From Saccharibacillus qingshengii (GTDB taxonomy: Bacteria; Bacillota; Bacilli; Paenibacillales; Paenibacillaceae): a stretch of 64,000 bases of DNA. Below, in pieces: positions 17,250-25,654 of the stretch. The notes below the pieces were generated by a model. The model was not told the origin of the DNA and did no database searches. It worked only from the letters and a program-made list of their open reading frames with translations. The stretch lies in the NCBI RefSeq assembly GCF_013185195.1, contig NZ_JAAZWC010000023.1:1-64000 (forward strand), read 5' to 3'. The translations under genes and the position numbers were made by a program. Numbering within the stretch: position 1 is the stretch's first letter; every line of letters begins with the position of its first letter.

Positions 17250-17886
17250 TTACAATCGCCTCGATTCGTTTAAGGTCTACTGTATTCAAAGGTTCCTTGT
17301 AAAGTTCATTGACCTGCCAGAGTCCGCTGTCTCTGATTTTTTCATTGGGAGAATGCAGACCCAGCCAGTGACTTGAAGGTTTGCACTCCTTGCAATGGGA
17401 CAGCGTAGATACAAGCCGTGATTCTAAGTAGAGGCGTTCCTGTTTGTCCTCGATAGGCAGCACGACAAATGAGAACTGGCTTTGGATATAATCGCTGACC
17501 TTCTTTTCCATATCGGCTTGATGCACAGCGTTGATCAGATGTCCGTTAGCTGTCTTGGATGCTTTCGTCGTGAAGTCGATGTTCCATACGTCGAGGTACG
17601 GATCTTTCGCCTGGTTCAGCAGACTTCTGCCAATGTTTTTGCGGAAGATGCTTCGATCTTTGTTTGCCTGTATAAAGTGCTGCTGCAGTCGAGAACGAAG
17701 TTGATTGTTTCCTGTATGCGTTCCTACACGTACAATCCGTTGTCCTTCATGTCCCATCTCACCTTTTTCAAACAGCAGGTAGATTCCGTTCTTTTCAATT
17801 TGTTTGTCATCAAAAGGAATGGTGTATCGGGGTAGGCGATGGGCTAGTCGGTGCAAAGCGGAACAATCTGCTTGGAATGTTGTCAC
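17236..17886 (-). CDS. GIY-YIG nuclease-like protein
   Basis: A 216-residue protein starting at GTG 17886 with AAGGAG nine bases before it. The core GIYLLFEKGE followed by RIVRVGTHTGNNQLRSRL matches the GIY-YIG fold, with YIG replaced by VGT. A later ESRLVSTLSHCK supplies a candidate metal-binding glutamate. GIY-YIG enzymes cut DNA or RNA. The target is not predictable. It overlaps and probably co-translates with the DUF6884 gene. Its first 31 codons are duplicated at 4638-4730, where they truncate a Doc toxin gene. Confidence 0.78.
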   Translation of the reverse strand: MTTFQADCSALHRLAHRLPRYTIPFDDKQIEKNGIYLLFEKGEMGHEGQRIVRVGTHTGNNQLRSRLQQHFIQANKDRSIFRKNIGRSLLNQAKDPYLDVWNIDFTTKASKTANGHLINAVHQADMEKKVSDYIQSQFSFVVLPIEDKQERLYLESRLVSTLSHCKECKPSSHWLGLHSPNEKIRDSGLWQVNELYKEPLNTVDLKRIEAIVNGEC

Positions 17887-17918
17887 GGCACATGTCTCCT
17901 TCCTTATTTGAAAAAGCA

Positions 17919-17955
17919 GCATAGAAGCCTGGGTAGACCAGGAATGCTTCTATGC
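17919..17955 (-). terminator. terminator of the second secreted-protein gene
   Basis: The same GCATAGAAGC/GCTTCTATGC hairpin as at 4763, followed on the minus strand by TGCTTTTTC. Confidence 0.8.
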
Positions 17956-17977
17956 TGCCAATGTGGAGCGCTGTTTC

Positions 17978-19066
17978 TTATTCCCAGGTCAATACCTTAA
18001 AGCTATCCACTTTCCAGCCGTATTTAGTCTTGAAAAGTGTCGCCTCATAAGTATCAGTATAATATTCGCCTTCAAAACTTTCACGAATATCTTGAGTCAC
18101 CGTAGCACTTTGCTTGCTCGATGATAACTTAAAAGTCGCTTTTTTACTTGTGCTAAAAGCTGGGAGAAGCCAGGAATAGTCGTCACTATTCAAGTAAATC
18201 GGGCCAACCTTACCATCACTTAAATTGATCATGCCTTCTGTTTCTATTTGGTTCAAAAAGTTGTAAGTCAGAACCGATTGTAGACTCTTTTTTAAAGCTT
18301 CTGTCTTAATAACAGGATTCATACTCACCTGCTTGTAACGTGCTTGTTGCAAAAGCTTTAAAGCCCCTTGAGATGTGATCGTCCCAACTTTTTTTCGTTG
18401 GCTGTCTCTTACTCCGTCTTGACCATATACAACTTCTGTATATTTCTTTTTGCCTGCGTCCCATTTGTATACCAGCTTGTCGTAAACCCCTTCTGCTTTG
18501 GAAAGAGAACGAGTTTCCAAAGCACTATAAAGCTGATATCCTTGAATCTCATCATTTCCGTCTTTATCATCATCTGTAATTTTTGCAGTATCCGTATTTA
18601 GAACATCAGTACGGTCAATTTTTTTCAGAGTGTTGTTTTTGAAGACATTGACGGAAACAGAGGCTCCGCCACTTCCGCCGTTATGCACAAGAGCCAGCAT
18701 ATTTTTGTGAGTTTTATTTTTGATACGCCGAATTTCGTAAAAAGAATCTGACTCCACATTCTTGGCCAACAACTTGGTTCCATTCTTCGAGTAGATCCCT
18801 ATGTAAGAAACCCACGGGCCGTATCCTTCTTTACTCGGAGCCGACAAGATGATTTCCTCAGACTTGTCGTTGTTCACGTCATAAAACATGGGACTGGAGA
18901 TTGACTTGGCATCCAGTCCAAACTGCTTGGCAAAGCTGGCTTGGGCCGAGTATGCCGCCTGCATTTTGGCAGACGGTGCTGCTTGAACTTCTGATACGGA
19001 TACCGTTACTGTTCCTGTTAATGCCAAACTGACTGCCAGAAAAGCAGCTCCAATTTTCTTCTTCAT
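17978..19066 (-). CDS. secreted protein with calcium-binding-like repeats, copy 2
   Basis: A 362-residue paralogue of the protein at 4822-5910 and of equal length. It has the same signal peptide, the same MFYDVNNDKSEEIIL and ITDDDKDGNDEIQGY loops, and the same last domain ending KYGWKVDSFKVL. Changes cluster between residues 235 and 345, a pattern that would fit diversification of one domain. It starts after AAAAGGAGAAGAAT. The extracellular role is unknown. It lies between the GIY-YIG pair and a 53-residue membrane peptide inside the element. Being exported, it is not obviously part of DNA defence. Confidence 0.8.
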   Translation of the reverse strand: MKKKIGAAFLAVSLALTGTVTVSVSEVQAAPSAKMQAAYSAQASFAKQFGLDAKSISSPMFYDVNNDKSEEIILSAPSKEGYGPWVSYIGIYSKNGTKLLAKNVESDSFYEIRRIKNKTHKNMLALVHNGGSGGASVSVNVFKNNTLKKIDRTDVLNTDTAKITDDDKDGNDEIQGYQLYSALETRSLSKAEGVYDKLVYKWDAGKKKYTEVVYGQDGVRDSQRKKVGTITSQGALKLLQQARYKQVSMNPVIKTEALKKSLQSVLTYNFLNQIETEGMINLSDGKVGPIYLNSDDYSWLLPAFSTSKKATFKLSSSKQSATVTQDIRESFEGEYYTDTYEATLFKTKYGWKVDSFKVLTWE

Positions 19067-19258
19067 ATTCTTCTCCTTTTAGGGCTCCTAACCCTTAGAA
19101 TACATACCGTTTTACGGATTTACACATGCCCATGCTTAACTTTGCTGGAAAACCTTTATAAATCAAGGATTTGATTGATTGTTGTTAGAGGGGGAATAAA
19201 TGAAGTTTTTATGCCTTTACGGGAGGGGGAAGCACCATTTGTAAACGTTTTGAACAGG

Positions 19259-19420
19259 TTATAGCGAGAAGATCAAGTTCAAAAATAGAATTGCAATGAC
19301 TACGAAAACAAGGAGCGCAAACAGACATCCGAATCCTGCTCGTTTTCCCTTTTTGCCAAATAGGAAAAAGCATCCCAAGAAAATTAAACCTGTTATTACA
19401 CCTGCAGGTAAGACGATCAT
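19259..19420 (-). CDS. 53-residue peptide with two membrane segments
   Basis: An ATG at 19420, preceded by GAAAGGCGGCAAAT, opens a 53-codon frame ending in TAA. It reads MIVLPAGVITGLIFLGCFFL, then a basic turn FGKKGKRAGFG, then a second hydrophobic run CLFALLVFVVIAILFLNLIF. Two membrane helices with a short positively charged loop fit a real small membrane protein. It falls in the part of the cassette that is missing from the first copy near 5911-5966. The function is unknown. Confidence 0.6.
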   Translation of the reverse strand: MIVLPAGVITGLIFLGCFFLFGKKGKRAGFGCLFALLVFVVIAILFLNLIFSL

Positions 19421-19923
19421 ATTTGCCGCCTTTCAAAGCTCTCTTATAGAAGACTCCAATTTCCGAATTTTCCAACCCAAGCTATACACCAATGCTTAAA
19501 ACCTGTTGAGCGTAAATCGGCCACCCCCTATATTGTAAGCCAACAAATACCTGTGCAGATGTAAGCAAGGTTTTATCCACTCCATCTTTCTTATGAGACT
19601 TTATTCCTTATCGATTTATTTATACCATCTTCTTTCTTGTAAGGGAATAGTAAGTAGGCAATTAGAATTGATCCATACACGCAAGATTCCCCTGGCTTGT
19701 TACCAAAATTCCTTGTCAGGTTGAACACACCTTAAATTGATCCTGCCCTCTTCATATATGTCTATTTTCAAGACTCTGCAATCGTTGTTCGCTGACGATT
19801 CGGAGTCTTTTTTTGCTTTACAGAGAAATTCGCGGGAGTGAGAGTACCGCATGGTCAAGGAGGAAACGGAAGGGAAAGATTTCAGCCAAGCAACACCACC
19901 ACATGTTGAGAGGAGAAAAAGAA
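19421..19923. other. intergenic region with the second copy of the cassette upstream block
   Basis: Bases 19584-19665 repeat the block at 5967-6045. The remainder is AT-rich and holds a plus-strand terminator at 19771-19814. No other supported gene was seen. Confidence 0.5.
19771..19814 (+). terminator. terminator
   Basis: AGACTC...GGAGTCT with an inner AATCGT/ACGATT pairing is followed by seven T. No plus-strand gene is seen directly upstream, so it may end an unrecognised transcript. Confidence 0.65.
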
Positions 19924-20145
19924 ATGACTGAAAAACGAGGATTGCCTGAAAGTTTGCATACGTTGATGAAACAGCTGGTGCAGCAGAAGCAAATTCATAT
20001 GGCAGGTACTGTGCTTTTTGTTTACTTTCAGCGCCATTGGCAGCTGGATGAAGAGAAAGCCGCTTATTACACCGTTCGTTACTTCCGCAAGTATTTCCCT
20101 GTCCAGTGGGAAAAGGAGCAGCAGAAAGAGCAGCGCCGAACCTGA
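19924..20145 (+). CDS. 73-residue hypothetical protein
   Basis: Starts at an ATG after GAGAGGAGAAAAAGAA. It is helical and basic, with an aromatic centre (LFVYFQRHWQLDEEKAAYYT) and a charged tail. It begins 64 bases before radC on the same strand and probably shares a transcript. No family was recognised. Confidence 0.55.
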   Translation: MTEKRGLPESLHTLMKQLVQQKQIHMAGTVLFVYFQRHWQLDEEKAAYYTVRYFRKYFPVQWEKEQQKEQRRT

Positions 20146-20209
20146 TTGCCTTATGGGCTACAGCGTCAGATTGTCCAGTTTTCACTTTTATTCATAGGAG
20201 GTTATATCC

Positions 20210-20812
20210 ATGTTCAATGCTTACCAATTCAGAACCGTATTGTCCCACGCTTTGTGCGAAAGCGAAAACAGCTATACTGTCGAAGAGGTTCTTTCCCGCT
20301 TCCATTCTCCGCATCTGCTTTGGGATGCTACCGAGCAGGAATTGATGGAGATCCGCGGAATCGGCAAGAGCAAGGCACGTCAGATCCTGTCTGCTATCCA
20401 CCTTGCCAAAATGCTCAATACACCGTCGCCGTATCCTCATGTAATCAGAAAGCCTGAGGACGTATTCAACTTGGTAAGGCACGAGCTGGGATATTTGCAG
20501 AAAGAGCACTTCGTTTGTTTATTTCTGAATACCAAGAATCATCTGATCGATAAAGAAACGGTTTCGATCGGCTCTCTGAACAGCACGATTGTTCATCCAA
20601 GGGAAGTCTATCGCGCCGCTATCAAGAGAGCCGCCGCTTCAATCATCTGCTGTCACAACCATCCATCAGGAGATACGACTCCAAGCCAAGAAGACATTAT
20701 GATAACAAGCCGCCTTGCTGAAGCAGGTAAGATCATCGGTATAGAGCTGCTGGATCACTGTGTCGTTAGTTCGGTGGGTTTCACCAGTATCAAAGAGCTG
20801 GGGTTTATGTGA
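20210..20812 (+). CDS. radC: RadC-like JAB/MPN-domain protein
   Basis: A 200-residue protein with an N-terminal helix-hairpin-helix (MEIRGIGKSKARQIL) and a C-terminal JAMM metal site seen as CCHNHPSGDTTPS. This is the standard RadC domain order. Chromosomal RadC is about 230 residues; shorter versions such as this one are common on phages, plasmids and islands. The biochemical role of RadC is still unsettled and the early repair assignment was withdrawn. A GGAGG site precedes the ATG. The nuclease-like gene follows 66 bases later. Confidence 0.88.
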   Translation: MFNAYQFRTVLSHALCESENSYTVEEVLSRFHSPHLLWDATEQELMEIRGIGKSKARQILSAIHLAKMLNTPSPYPHVIRKPEDVFNLVRHELGYLQKEHFVCLFLNTKNHLIDKETVSIGSLNSTIVHPREVYRAAIKRAAASIICCHNHPSGDTTPSQEDIMITSRLAEAGKIIGIELLDHCVVSSVGFTSIKELGFM

Positions 20813-20878
20813 GTTCCGTATCTGCTTGAAGCAACCGATAAGCCCCTTACGCTTGATCTTCTCCTTCAATCCTCCTCG

Positions 20879-21898
20879 TTGACACCTCCTTACCAAACTC
20901 TTACGATAAAGGCGAAAACAACCCCTCAGGAGCGTGATCCCTTGTCCCTCACCAGTTTGATTCTGTACCACCCAGAAATCAAAGCTCTTTTCGCTACAAT
21001 CCCTAATATGAAAGCTTCTTTCGCATCAACTGACAGTGAAGAGCTTCCTTTTCCACCTTCTCCGCCTATTGTGGTAAGCAGGGCCAGTAGAGCAACGTCC
21101 ATTATTGGCCACGCTTACGACTACTGGCTCAGAGCTTATATTCAGCGAATCAATGACTGCCCTCAAGAACTTTATGAGGATAGCTTAGCAGCCTCTTTCG
21201 CTGTTCAAATGCTTGCTGGGCCTATGCCAAGCCTTCCTGAAACTTATCGTCAAATTGTAGACCGACGAAACGCCTACATCACGAAAGCCTGCGACGTGAC
21301 CCCTGGCTTGATCCAAGGTGCTATTGTGCTTGGCAATCTGGATCAGTACTACCGCTCTGGACAACTCGTTGAGGGCGGCGTTCTCCAGGTAAACGAAGCG
21401 GATGTGGAAGACCTACAGCGGCTTATCCAAGAAACGGAGTCTCATTCATCCCTTTTTCTTGCACAGAACAGCTTGGTATGTAATCCTTGTTTTGGAGAGG
21501 CCATTACACAGCTTGTAGGCGGCGCTGATGGCGATTTACTGATGGACGGTATGTTGATCGATATTAAGGTTGAATCGGCCTTTAAATGGAAAATAGCCTA
21601 TCTCAGACAGCTTCTTGGCTACTGGATACTTTCGTGCCTGACTCCCCGTTTTGAAGGTGAAATCGAGCATCTGGCCATATGGAATCCCCGCTACTGCCGC
21701 TTGGTTTATATCCCTGTTCAAGAAGTATGCCGCTCGATCAATATGGTTGAGTTTGTAGATGCTTTTCTGAACATTATTTGCCTACCAGGCTTTGACATGG
21801 CTTCCCACATTCTTAATCGCGATAAACAGCGCTTTGTAGAAGAGGTTCTGCAAGTATGGCAGTCTACAGACAATCCGATCAGAAGACAATATAGGTGA
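20879..21898 (+). CDS. PD-(D/E)XK nuclease-like protein
   Basis: A protein of up to 339 residues. The segment GGADGDLLMDGMLIDIKVES (about residues 213-232) gives the D...(D/E)xK arrangement of restriction-like nucleases. A helix-rich N-terminus and an AIWNPRYCRLVYIPVQE strand near the end complete a fold often seen in island-encoded hypothetical nucleases. The start is uncertain: a TTG at 20879 is the first possibility, and an ATG at 21009 is the first methionine without a strong ribosome site. It follows radC on the same strand and converges on the Rep-like gene. Confidence 0.65.
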   Translation: MTPPYQTLTIKAKTTPQERDPLSLTSLILYHPEIKALFATIPNMKASFASTDSEELPFPPSPPIVVSRASRATSIIGHAYDYWLRAYIQRINDCPQELYEDSLAASFAVQMLAGPMPSLPETYRQIVDRRNAYITKACDVTPGLIQGAIVLGNLDQYYRSGQLVEGGVLQVNEADVEDLQRLIQETESHSSLFLAQNSLVCNPCFGEAITQLVGGADGDLLMDGMLIDIKVESAFKWKIAYLRQLLGYWILSCLTPRFEGEIEHLAIWNPRYCRLVYIPVQEVCRSINMVEFVDAFLNIICLPGFDMASHILNRDKQRFVEEVLQVWQSTDNPIRRQYR

Positions 21899-21940
21899 GG
21901 AGGCAATGGCGCCTCCTCCCTGCTTATTGCATTACTTTTT

Positions 21941-22873
21941 TTACAAGTTTGCTACTAGAGGAGGCAGACTCTTCACTCCTATAACAGGCGCAATTCCCAA
22001 ATTCCCCAAAATCCCATCGTACTTGTTCCTGGTCGTACGACAAAAGAGATTCAGGTTGTTTTCTTGTAACGCTTTGATGTAAGTCAATAATAGATAACTT
22101 AGATTTACATTCAGGCTGTCTTGTAACTTCCTCAACATTTCACCTTCCGTTGTGATCTCCAGGTTGGTTAAACCGACGAGGTCCAAGTAACCTCTGAGTA
22201 AGTTTGTGGTTACGGAAGGCTGAATAATATCCCTTAGTTTAGCCTGCCTGACTTGAAGCTTCCTCTTTAACTCTGTTGACTTACATGCTACTTCAAAACG
22301 TATGACACCTTTACTCATACCAGTTTCCTCCGCACTCTTCCCTCTTGAAATGCAGCAGGCGTGTCTGTCGTAAAACATCATCTTTCTTGAAGAGTTTTTG
22401 AACAAAACAGTCGATCCATCGCCCAGAACATCCTTTTCGTGCTGGGCAACTGTATGCTTGGAAATAGCATTCAAGTAATCTTGCACCTCATCACCAACTT
22501 GAAAATCGTACTTGATGTCTACCCTTTTAACACGAGCGTCCTCTAGTGAATGGATAAGTTCCCCTCCAAGCGTTTCTGTAACCAAACGTTCTAGCTTGTT
22601 CACAAGCAGAGGAGCCTGTGCTGTCTCAATAGGGATCATGCTATTACCGTGCAGAAACCCTCCACAAGAAGCCACTTCCAACGTCAGCTTCTGATTCTCG
22701 ACTGTATGCTTAACGAATACGCCTTCGTAGTTACTATCGTATAAGTTGTAATTCTGTCCTTCAGGAAGAACACGAATGTTATGGCCTCTGTTCCCATTCC
22801 TCGCCATCTGCTGTAGCTGTGCCTGTGGTATCCTTGCTTCTGTTTCAAGTTGAAGTGTGTCGATATAAAGCAT
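21941..22873 (-). CDS. Rep-like protein of phage/plasmid replication type
   Basis: A 310-residue protein beginning MLYIDTLQLETE. It contains VKRVDIKYDFQVGDE, KMMFYDRHACC and GVIRFEVACKSTELKRK, the pattern of gene II/RstA-like replication initiators, in which a strand with D-x-K/R-Y-D is followed by a YDK/YDR motif. Such proteins nick DNA or start rolling-circle replication. The catalytic tyrosine is not certain here. The ATG at 22873 is chosen because GAAAGGATG lies six bases before it. It suggests the excised element may replicate, but homology needs a search. Confidence 0.5.
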   Translation of the reverse strand: MLYIDTLQLETEARIPQAQLQQMARNGNRGHNIRVLPEGQNYNLYDSNYEGVFVKHTVENQKLTLEVASCGGFLHGNSMIPIETAQAPLLVNKLERLVTETLGGELIHSLEDARVKRVDIKYDFQVGDEVQDYLNAISKHTVAQHEKDVLGDGSTVLFKNSSRKMMFYDRHACCISRGKSAEETGMSKGVIRFEVACKSTELKRKLQVRQAKLRDIIQPSVTTNLLRGYLDLVGLTNLEITTEGEMLRKLQDSLNVNLSYLLLTYIKALQENNLNLFCRTTRNKYDGILGNLGIAPVIGVKSLPPLVANL

Positions 22874-23262
22874 AAGCTTCATCCTTTCTGGTTTGTGATT
22901 TGTTCGCGAAATGGACACTTTCTACGATTATTATCAGTAATATGATATCTGGTCTTCGTTACTTCATTTTCCAACTATCCATCATCGTAGACTTGCCTCC
23001 ATGTTTTCTTTAAGACAGAGAACTGAATTTTCAAGGGTCGTTTCTTTTCTTCCATTTCCAAGTTCATACTGCACCATCTTCCTTTCTTCATCTTTCTATT
23101 ACATCTCCTCGTGCTTTTCCTGATCTTTTTGAATGGAGGAATTCATAACTTGTAAGACGTCTTCATAATAAAGCATTTTCCTGTTTTGGTAAAGTGTAAT
23201 ATTATTGAACCTGCAATTTGAATCATTTATACTGTTACTAGAGAAACAAGGAGGTCAGTCAA
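22874..23262. other. divergent regulatory region
   Basis: This gap separates the Rep-like gene (minus) from the regulator gene (plus). It contains the promoter at 23205-23233 and is AT-rich. No coding sequence was supported. An origin could lie here, but no iterons or DnaA boxes were recognised. Confidence 0.4.
23205..23233 (+). promoter_or_regulatory. sigma-A promoter of the XRE-like regulator
   Basis: TTGAAC, a 17-base spacer and TATACT, 30 bases before the GTG start of the regulator. Confidence 0.7.
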
Positions 23263-23811
23263 GTGAAGAATGATAACGTGGGAAGATGGATTGAAGCAGA
23301 AGAGCTTAAGCAATTTTCAAAATTGAAGTGGAACGAACGGATCAAATGGGTACGTGAAGAGTTGAATAAACTTTATGTGGGCCACTACTCTGTGAAAAAG
23401 GTGGCTGCAAATAGCAGAGTAATTAGTCATTCAGGCCTTTACAATCTGGAAGGCAGCACAAGCCCTCTTCCAAGGCAATCTACCATGGAATCATTGGCGG
23501 CATACTACCAAGTACCTGAAACCATTTTTACAGCCACTCAACCACAGCGCTTCTTTTTGGGAAGACGCTACGAAGAAAATGACATCCGATTAGCTCAATA
23601 TGAAGTAGAGATCCACTATACGTTGCGTAGCCCTATTGCCAAAGAAACTCCAAAAGAAAGAACCTTTCTTTTGAAAACAAGACATATGGACGCAGAGGAG
23701 CTTCTTCAGCGATTGGAACATGAAGTTGACCTTACGTTAAAAAGATTGGAAAAACAGAGCCGATTGGACAAAGCTTACGATACGCTGAGAAATGTCAAGG
23801 AGATTGAGTAA
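23263..23811 (+). CDS. XRE-like regulator of the element
   Basis: A 182-residue protein starting at GTG after AAGGAGG. Residues 40-90 (VKKVAANSRVISHSGLYNLE and then MESLAAYYQVPETIF) follow the XRE helix-turn-helix order with a final short helix. The recognition helix is less canonical than usual. The C-terminal half is beta-rich and then coiled (EELLQRLEHEVDLTLKRLEK), possibly for dimerisation. Its place beside the recombinases, and divergent from Rep, suits a control switch for excision or replication. A terminator follows. Confidence 0.6.
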   Translation: MKNDNVGRWIEAEELKQFSKLKWNERIKWVREELNKLYVGHYSVKKVAANSRVISHSGLYNLEGSTSPLPRQSTMESLAAYYQVPETIFTATQPQRFFLGRRYEENDIRLAQYEVEIHYTLRSPIAKETPKERTFLLKTRHMDAEELLQRLEHEVDLTLKRLEKQSRLDKAYDTLRNVKEIE

Positions 23812-23854
23812 TTCACTCTCCAAAAAATTGAATACAGCTGATCAATGAACTTTC

Positions 23855-23891
23855 AAAAGGCCTGGTTCCTTAAGCGAACCAAGCCTTTTTG
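23855..23891 (+). terminator. terminator of the regulator gene
   Basis: AAAAGGC..TGGTTC and GAACCA.GCCTTTTT arms, with T-tract. Confidence 0.85.
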
Positions 23892-23975
23892 TCATGCCTT
23901 TAAATCCTCAACCAGCTATATTCCAATGCTTGGATTTGAAATGAGAATTTGTAGCACAGGTCGAAAGGAGTAGTG

Positions 23976-24830
23976 ATGTATTCAATGAATATCGCGCTTT
24001 ATTTGAGGGTCTCTTCCGAGCAACAAGCAGAGCGTCAGCTTTCGATTCCTGCTCAAAGAGAGGCACTGAGGAAGTATGCCTTAAACAAAGGTTGGAACAT
24101 TGTCGAAGAGTTTGTAGACGAAGCCAAGTCAGCCAAAACGGATGAGCGGCCGAGCTTTCAAGAAATGATTGCTGCTGCTCAAGGAAATAATGCCAACTTC
24201 CAAGCCATTCTGGTACACAAATTTGACCGCTTTAGCCGAAGCAGAGCCGATCATGTGATTTACAAAGCTCTGCTCAAAAAGCAAGGGATTCAGGTTCTTT
24301 CTGTCACTGAACAAACTGACCCTGACACCCCCCATGGCATGCTTTTGGAGGGAATACTGGAAGTGATTTCGGAATTTTATAACCTGAATTTGAAGCAGGA
24401 AACGCTCAAGGGGATGAGAGAGAACGCAGCTCAAGGCTACCACTGCGGAGGCAGGGCTCCTTTTGGCTATCGTCTGGTTCGAGAAGGAAGCAAAGTGAGT
24501 TATGGGTTGGGCCCACAGGAAGAGATCGACTTGGTTAAGCAAATCTTTAGTATGGCCTCTGAAGGTATGGGAGGTAAGAAGATTGCTAGAATTCTGAACG
24601 CACAAGGGATTCCGAAAGGTCGGAGATGGGCTCCATCTACAGTCTTGTCCATCTTGCAAAATGAGGCTTACCTGGGGCAGCGAGTGTGGAACAAGAAATC
24701 TGAAGTAGGAGGTTACAAAAATGCTAAAGAAGAATGGATTATCTCTAAAGGGTGTCACCCTGCCATAATCAATGAAGATATTTGGGTGATATGCCAAGAA
24801 AAAATTAATGCAAGAAGACCAGGTATGTGA
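23976..24830 (+). CDS. serine recombinase, short form without zinc ribbon
   Basis: A 284-residue member of the large serine recombinase group. The resolvase domain starts NIALYLRVSSEQQAE, with the catalytic serine in VSS, and continues with VHKFDRFSRSRADH. The recombinase domain follows (GGRAPFGYRLVREG, ARILNAQGIPKGRRW, LQNEAYLGQRVWNK). It stops at residue 284, where the zinc-ribbon and coiled-coil parts normally begin. It is clearly related to the full-length enzyme downstream. It may work with that partner or be a C-terminally truncated relic. The ATG at 23976 follows AAAGGAG; a later ATG at 23985 is possible. Confidence 0.85.
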   Translation: MYSMNIALYLRVSSEQQAERQLSIPAQREALRKYALNKGWNIVEEFVDEAKSAKTDERPSFQEMIAAAQGNNANFQAILVHKFDRFSRSRADHVIYKALLKKQGIQVLSVTEQTDPDTPHGMLLEGILEVISEFYNLNLKQETLKGMRENAAQGYHCGGRAPFGYRLVREGSKVSYGLGPQEEIDLVKQIFSMASEGMGGKKIARILNAQGIPKGRRWAPSTVLSILQNEAYLGQRVWNKKSEVGGYKNAKEEWIISKGCHPAIINEDIWVICQEKINARRPGM

Positions 24831-24942
24831 GTCACATCTGAACACACAATAAATACATTTGACAATTAGAAAGGAGTAAGATATATTTGATTTGTAAGTC
24901 ACATCTGGCCAGATGAATATCACATTTCGAGGAGATGTAACT

Positions 24943-25575
24943 ATGACTAATCTTTGGATGCTTCGCCCAATCCCGCATGGTCACAATCAAATGCAATATT
25001 TCTTGTCTCACAATCGGATCGCTGTTGGTTATCCTCTGGACACAAATCTTCAAAACTTTTCTCAACAAGAAATTCGGAACAAGATCCGCGAAGTAGATGC
25101 AAGTTGGGAAACAGGTATTAATAACATTGAAAAAATTGTTTACCTGATGCAAAAAGGCGATATTGTCATTGTCCCTGAGCAAAACGCAAGAGATGTTTAC
25201 TTCGCTGAGATCGTCAGCGACTACATCTACGAACCAGACCTTGATAAAAATGATGTAGTAGGTAGTGGATTCCCGCATCAGCGTGAAGTCCTCTGGTATT
25301 TTGATAAGAAGCCTTTTCCACGAAACGAACTGCCTGATGCCCTAACGAAGTCCCTTCGTTTCCCAGGAGCAACGGCAGAGCTTACAAAGCACCTCCCTCT
25401 GGTTGCTGAAATTATTGGCAATACCGATCTTATGCAGCAGATGCAAACCACCACCCTTTCGTTTGAACATCTCTATGACAAAGCTCTTCAAGTCGTTGAA
25501 GAAGCCCTTGAAAGCAGAGATCAGAATATCGCTCTTAAAGCGGCAGAAATCGTTTTGAACTACAGCAAAGTATAA
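24943..25575 (+). CDS. PUA/EVE-like protein between the two recombinases
   Basis: A 210-residue protein starting after GAGGAGATGTAACT. The N-terminal 140 residues (LWMLRPIPHGHNQMQYFL, GDIVIVPE, VYFAEIVSDYIYEPD) show the beta-barrel layout seen in PUA/EVE-superfamily domains at the front of many modification-dependent restriction proteins. The C-terminal part is helical with no nuclease motif. A reader of modified bases, or a factor that helps the recombinases, are both possible; neither is shown. Short repeats containing AGTCACATCTG lie about 65 bases apart just upstream. Confidence 0.6.
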   Translation: MTNLWMLRPIPHGHNQMQYFLSHNRIAVGYPLDTNLQNFSQQEIRNKIREVDASWETGINNIEKIVYLMQKGDIVIVPEQNARDVYFAEIVSDYIYEPDLDKNDVVGSGFPHQREVLWYFDKKPFPRNELPDALTKSLRFPGATAELTKHLPLVAEIIGNTDLMQQMQTTTLSFEHLYDKALQVVEEALESRDQNIALKAAEIVLNYSKV

Positions 25576-25591
25576 GCTTTTTCTTTTCTTA

Positions 25592-25624
25592 CAGGCATGC
25601 CTTAACGGTATGCCTGTTTTTTAT
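25592..25624 (+). terminator. terminator
   Basis: CAGGCAT...ATGCCTG hairpin followed by TTTTTT, between the PUA-like gene and the second recombinase. Confidence 0.8.
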
Positions 25625-25654
25625 GTCCAAAAATAAAAAAGGAGTTGTTCCCTT

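Noticed and set aside
19209-19475. An 88-codon frame overlapping the 53-residue peptide
   Set aside because: It is in another frame with mixed cysteine- and arginine-rich composition. The 53-codon frame has a ribosome site and clear membrane helices.
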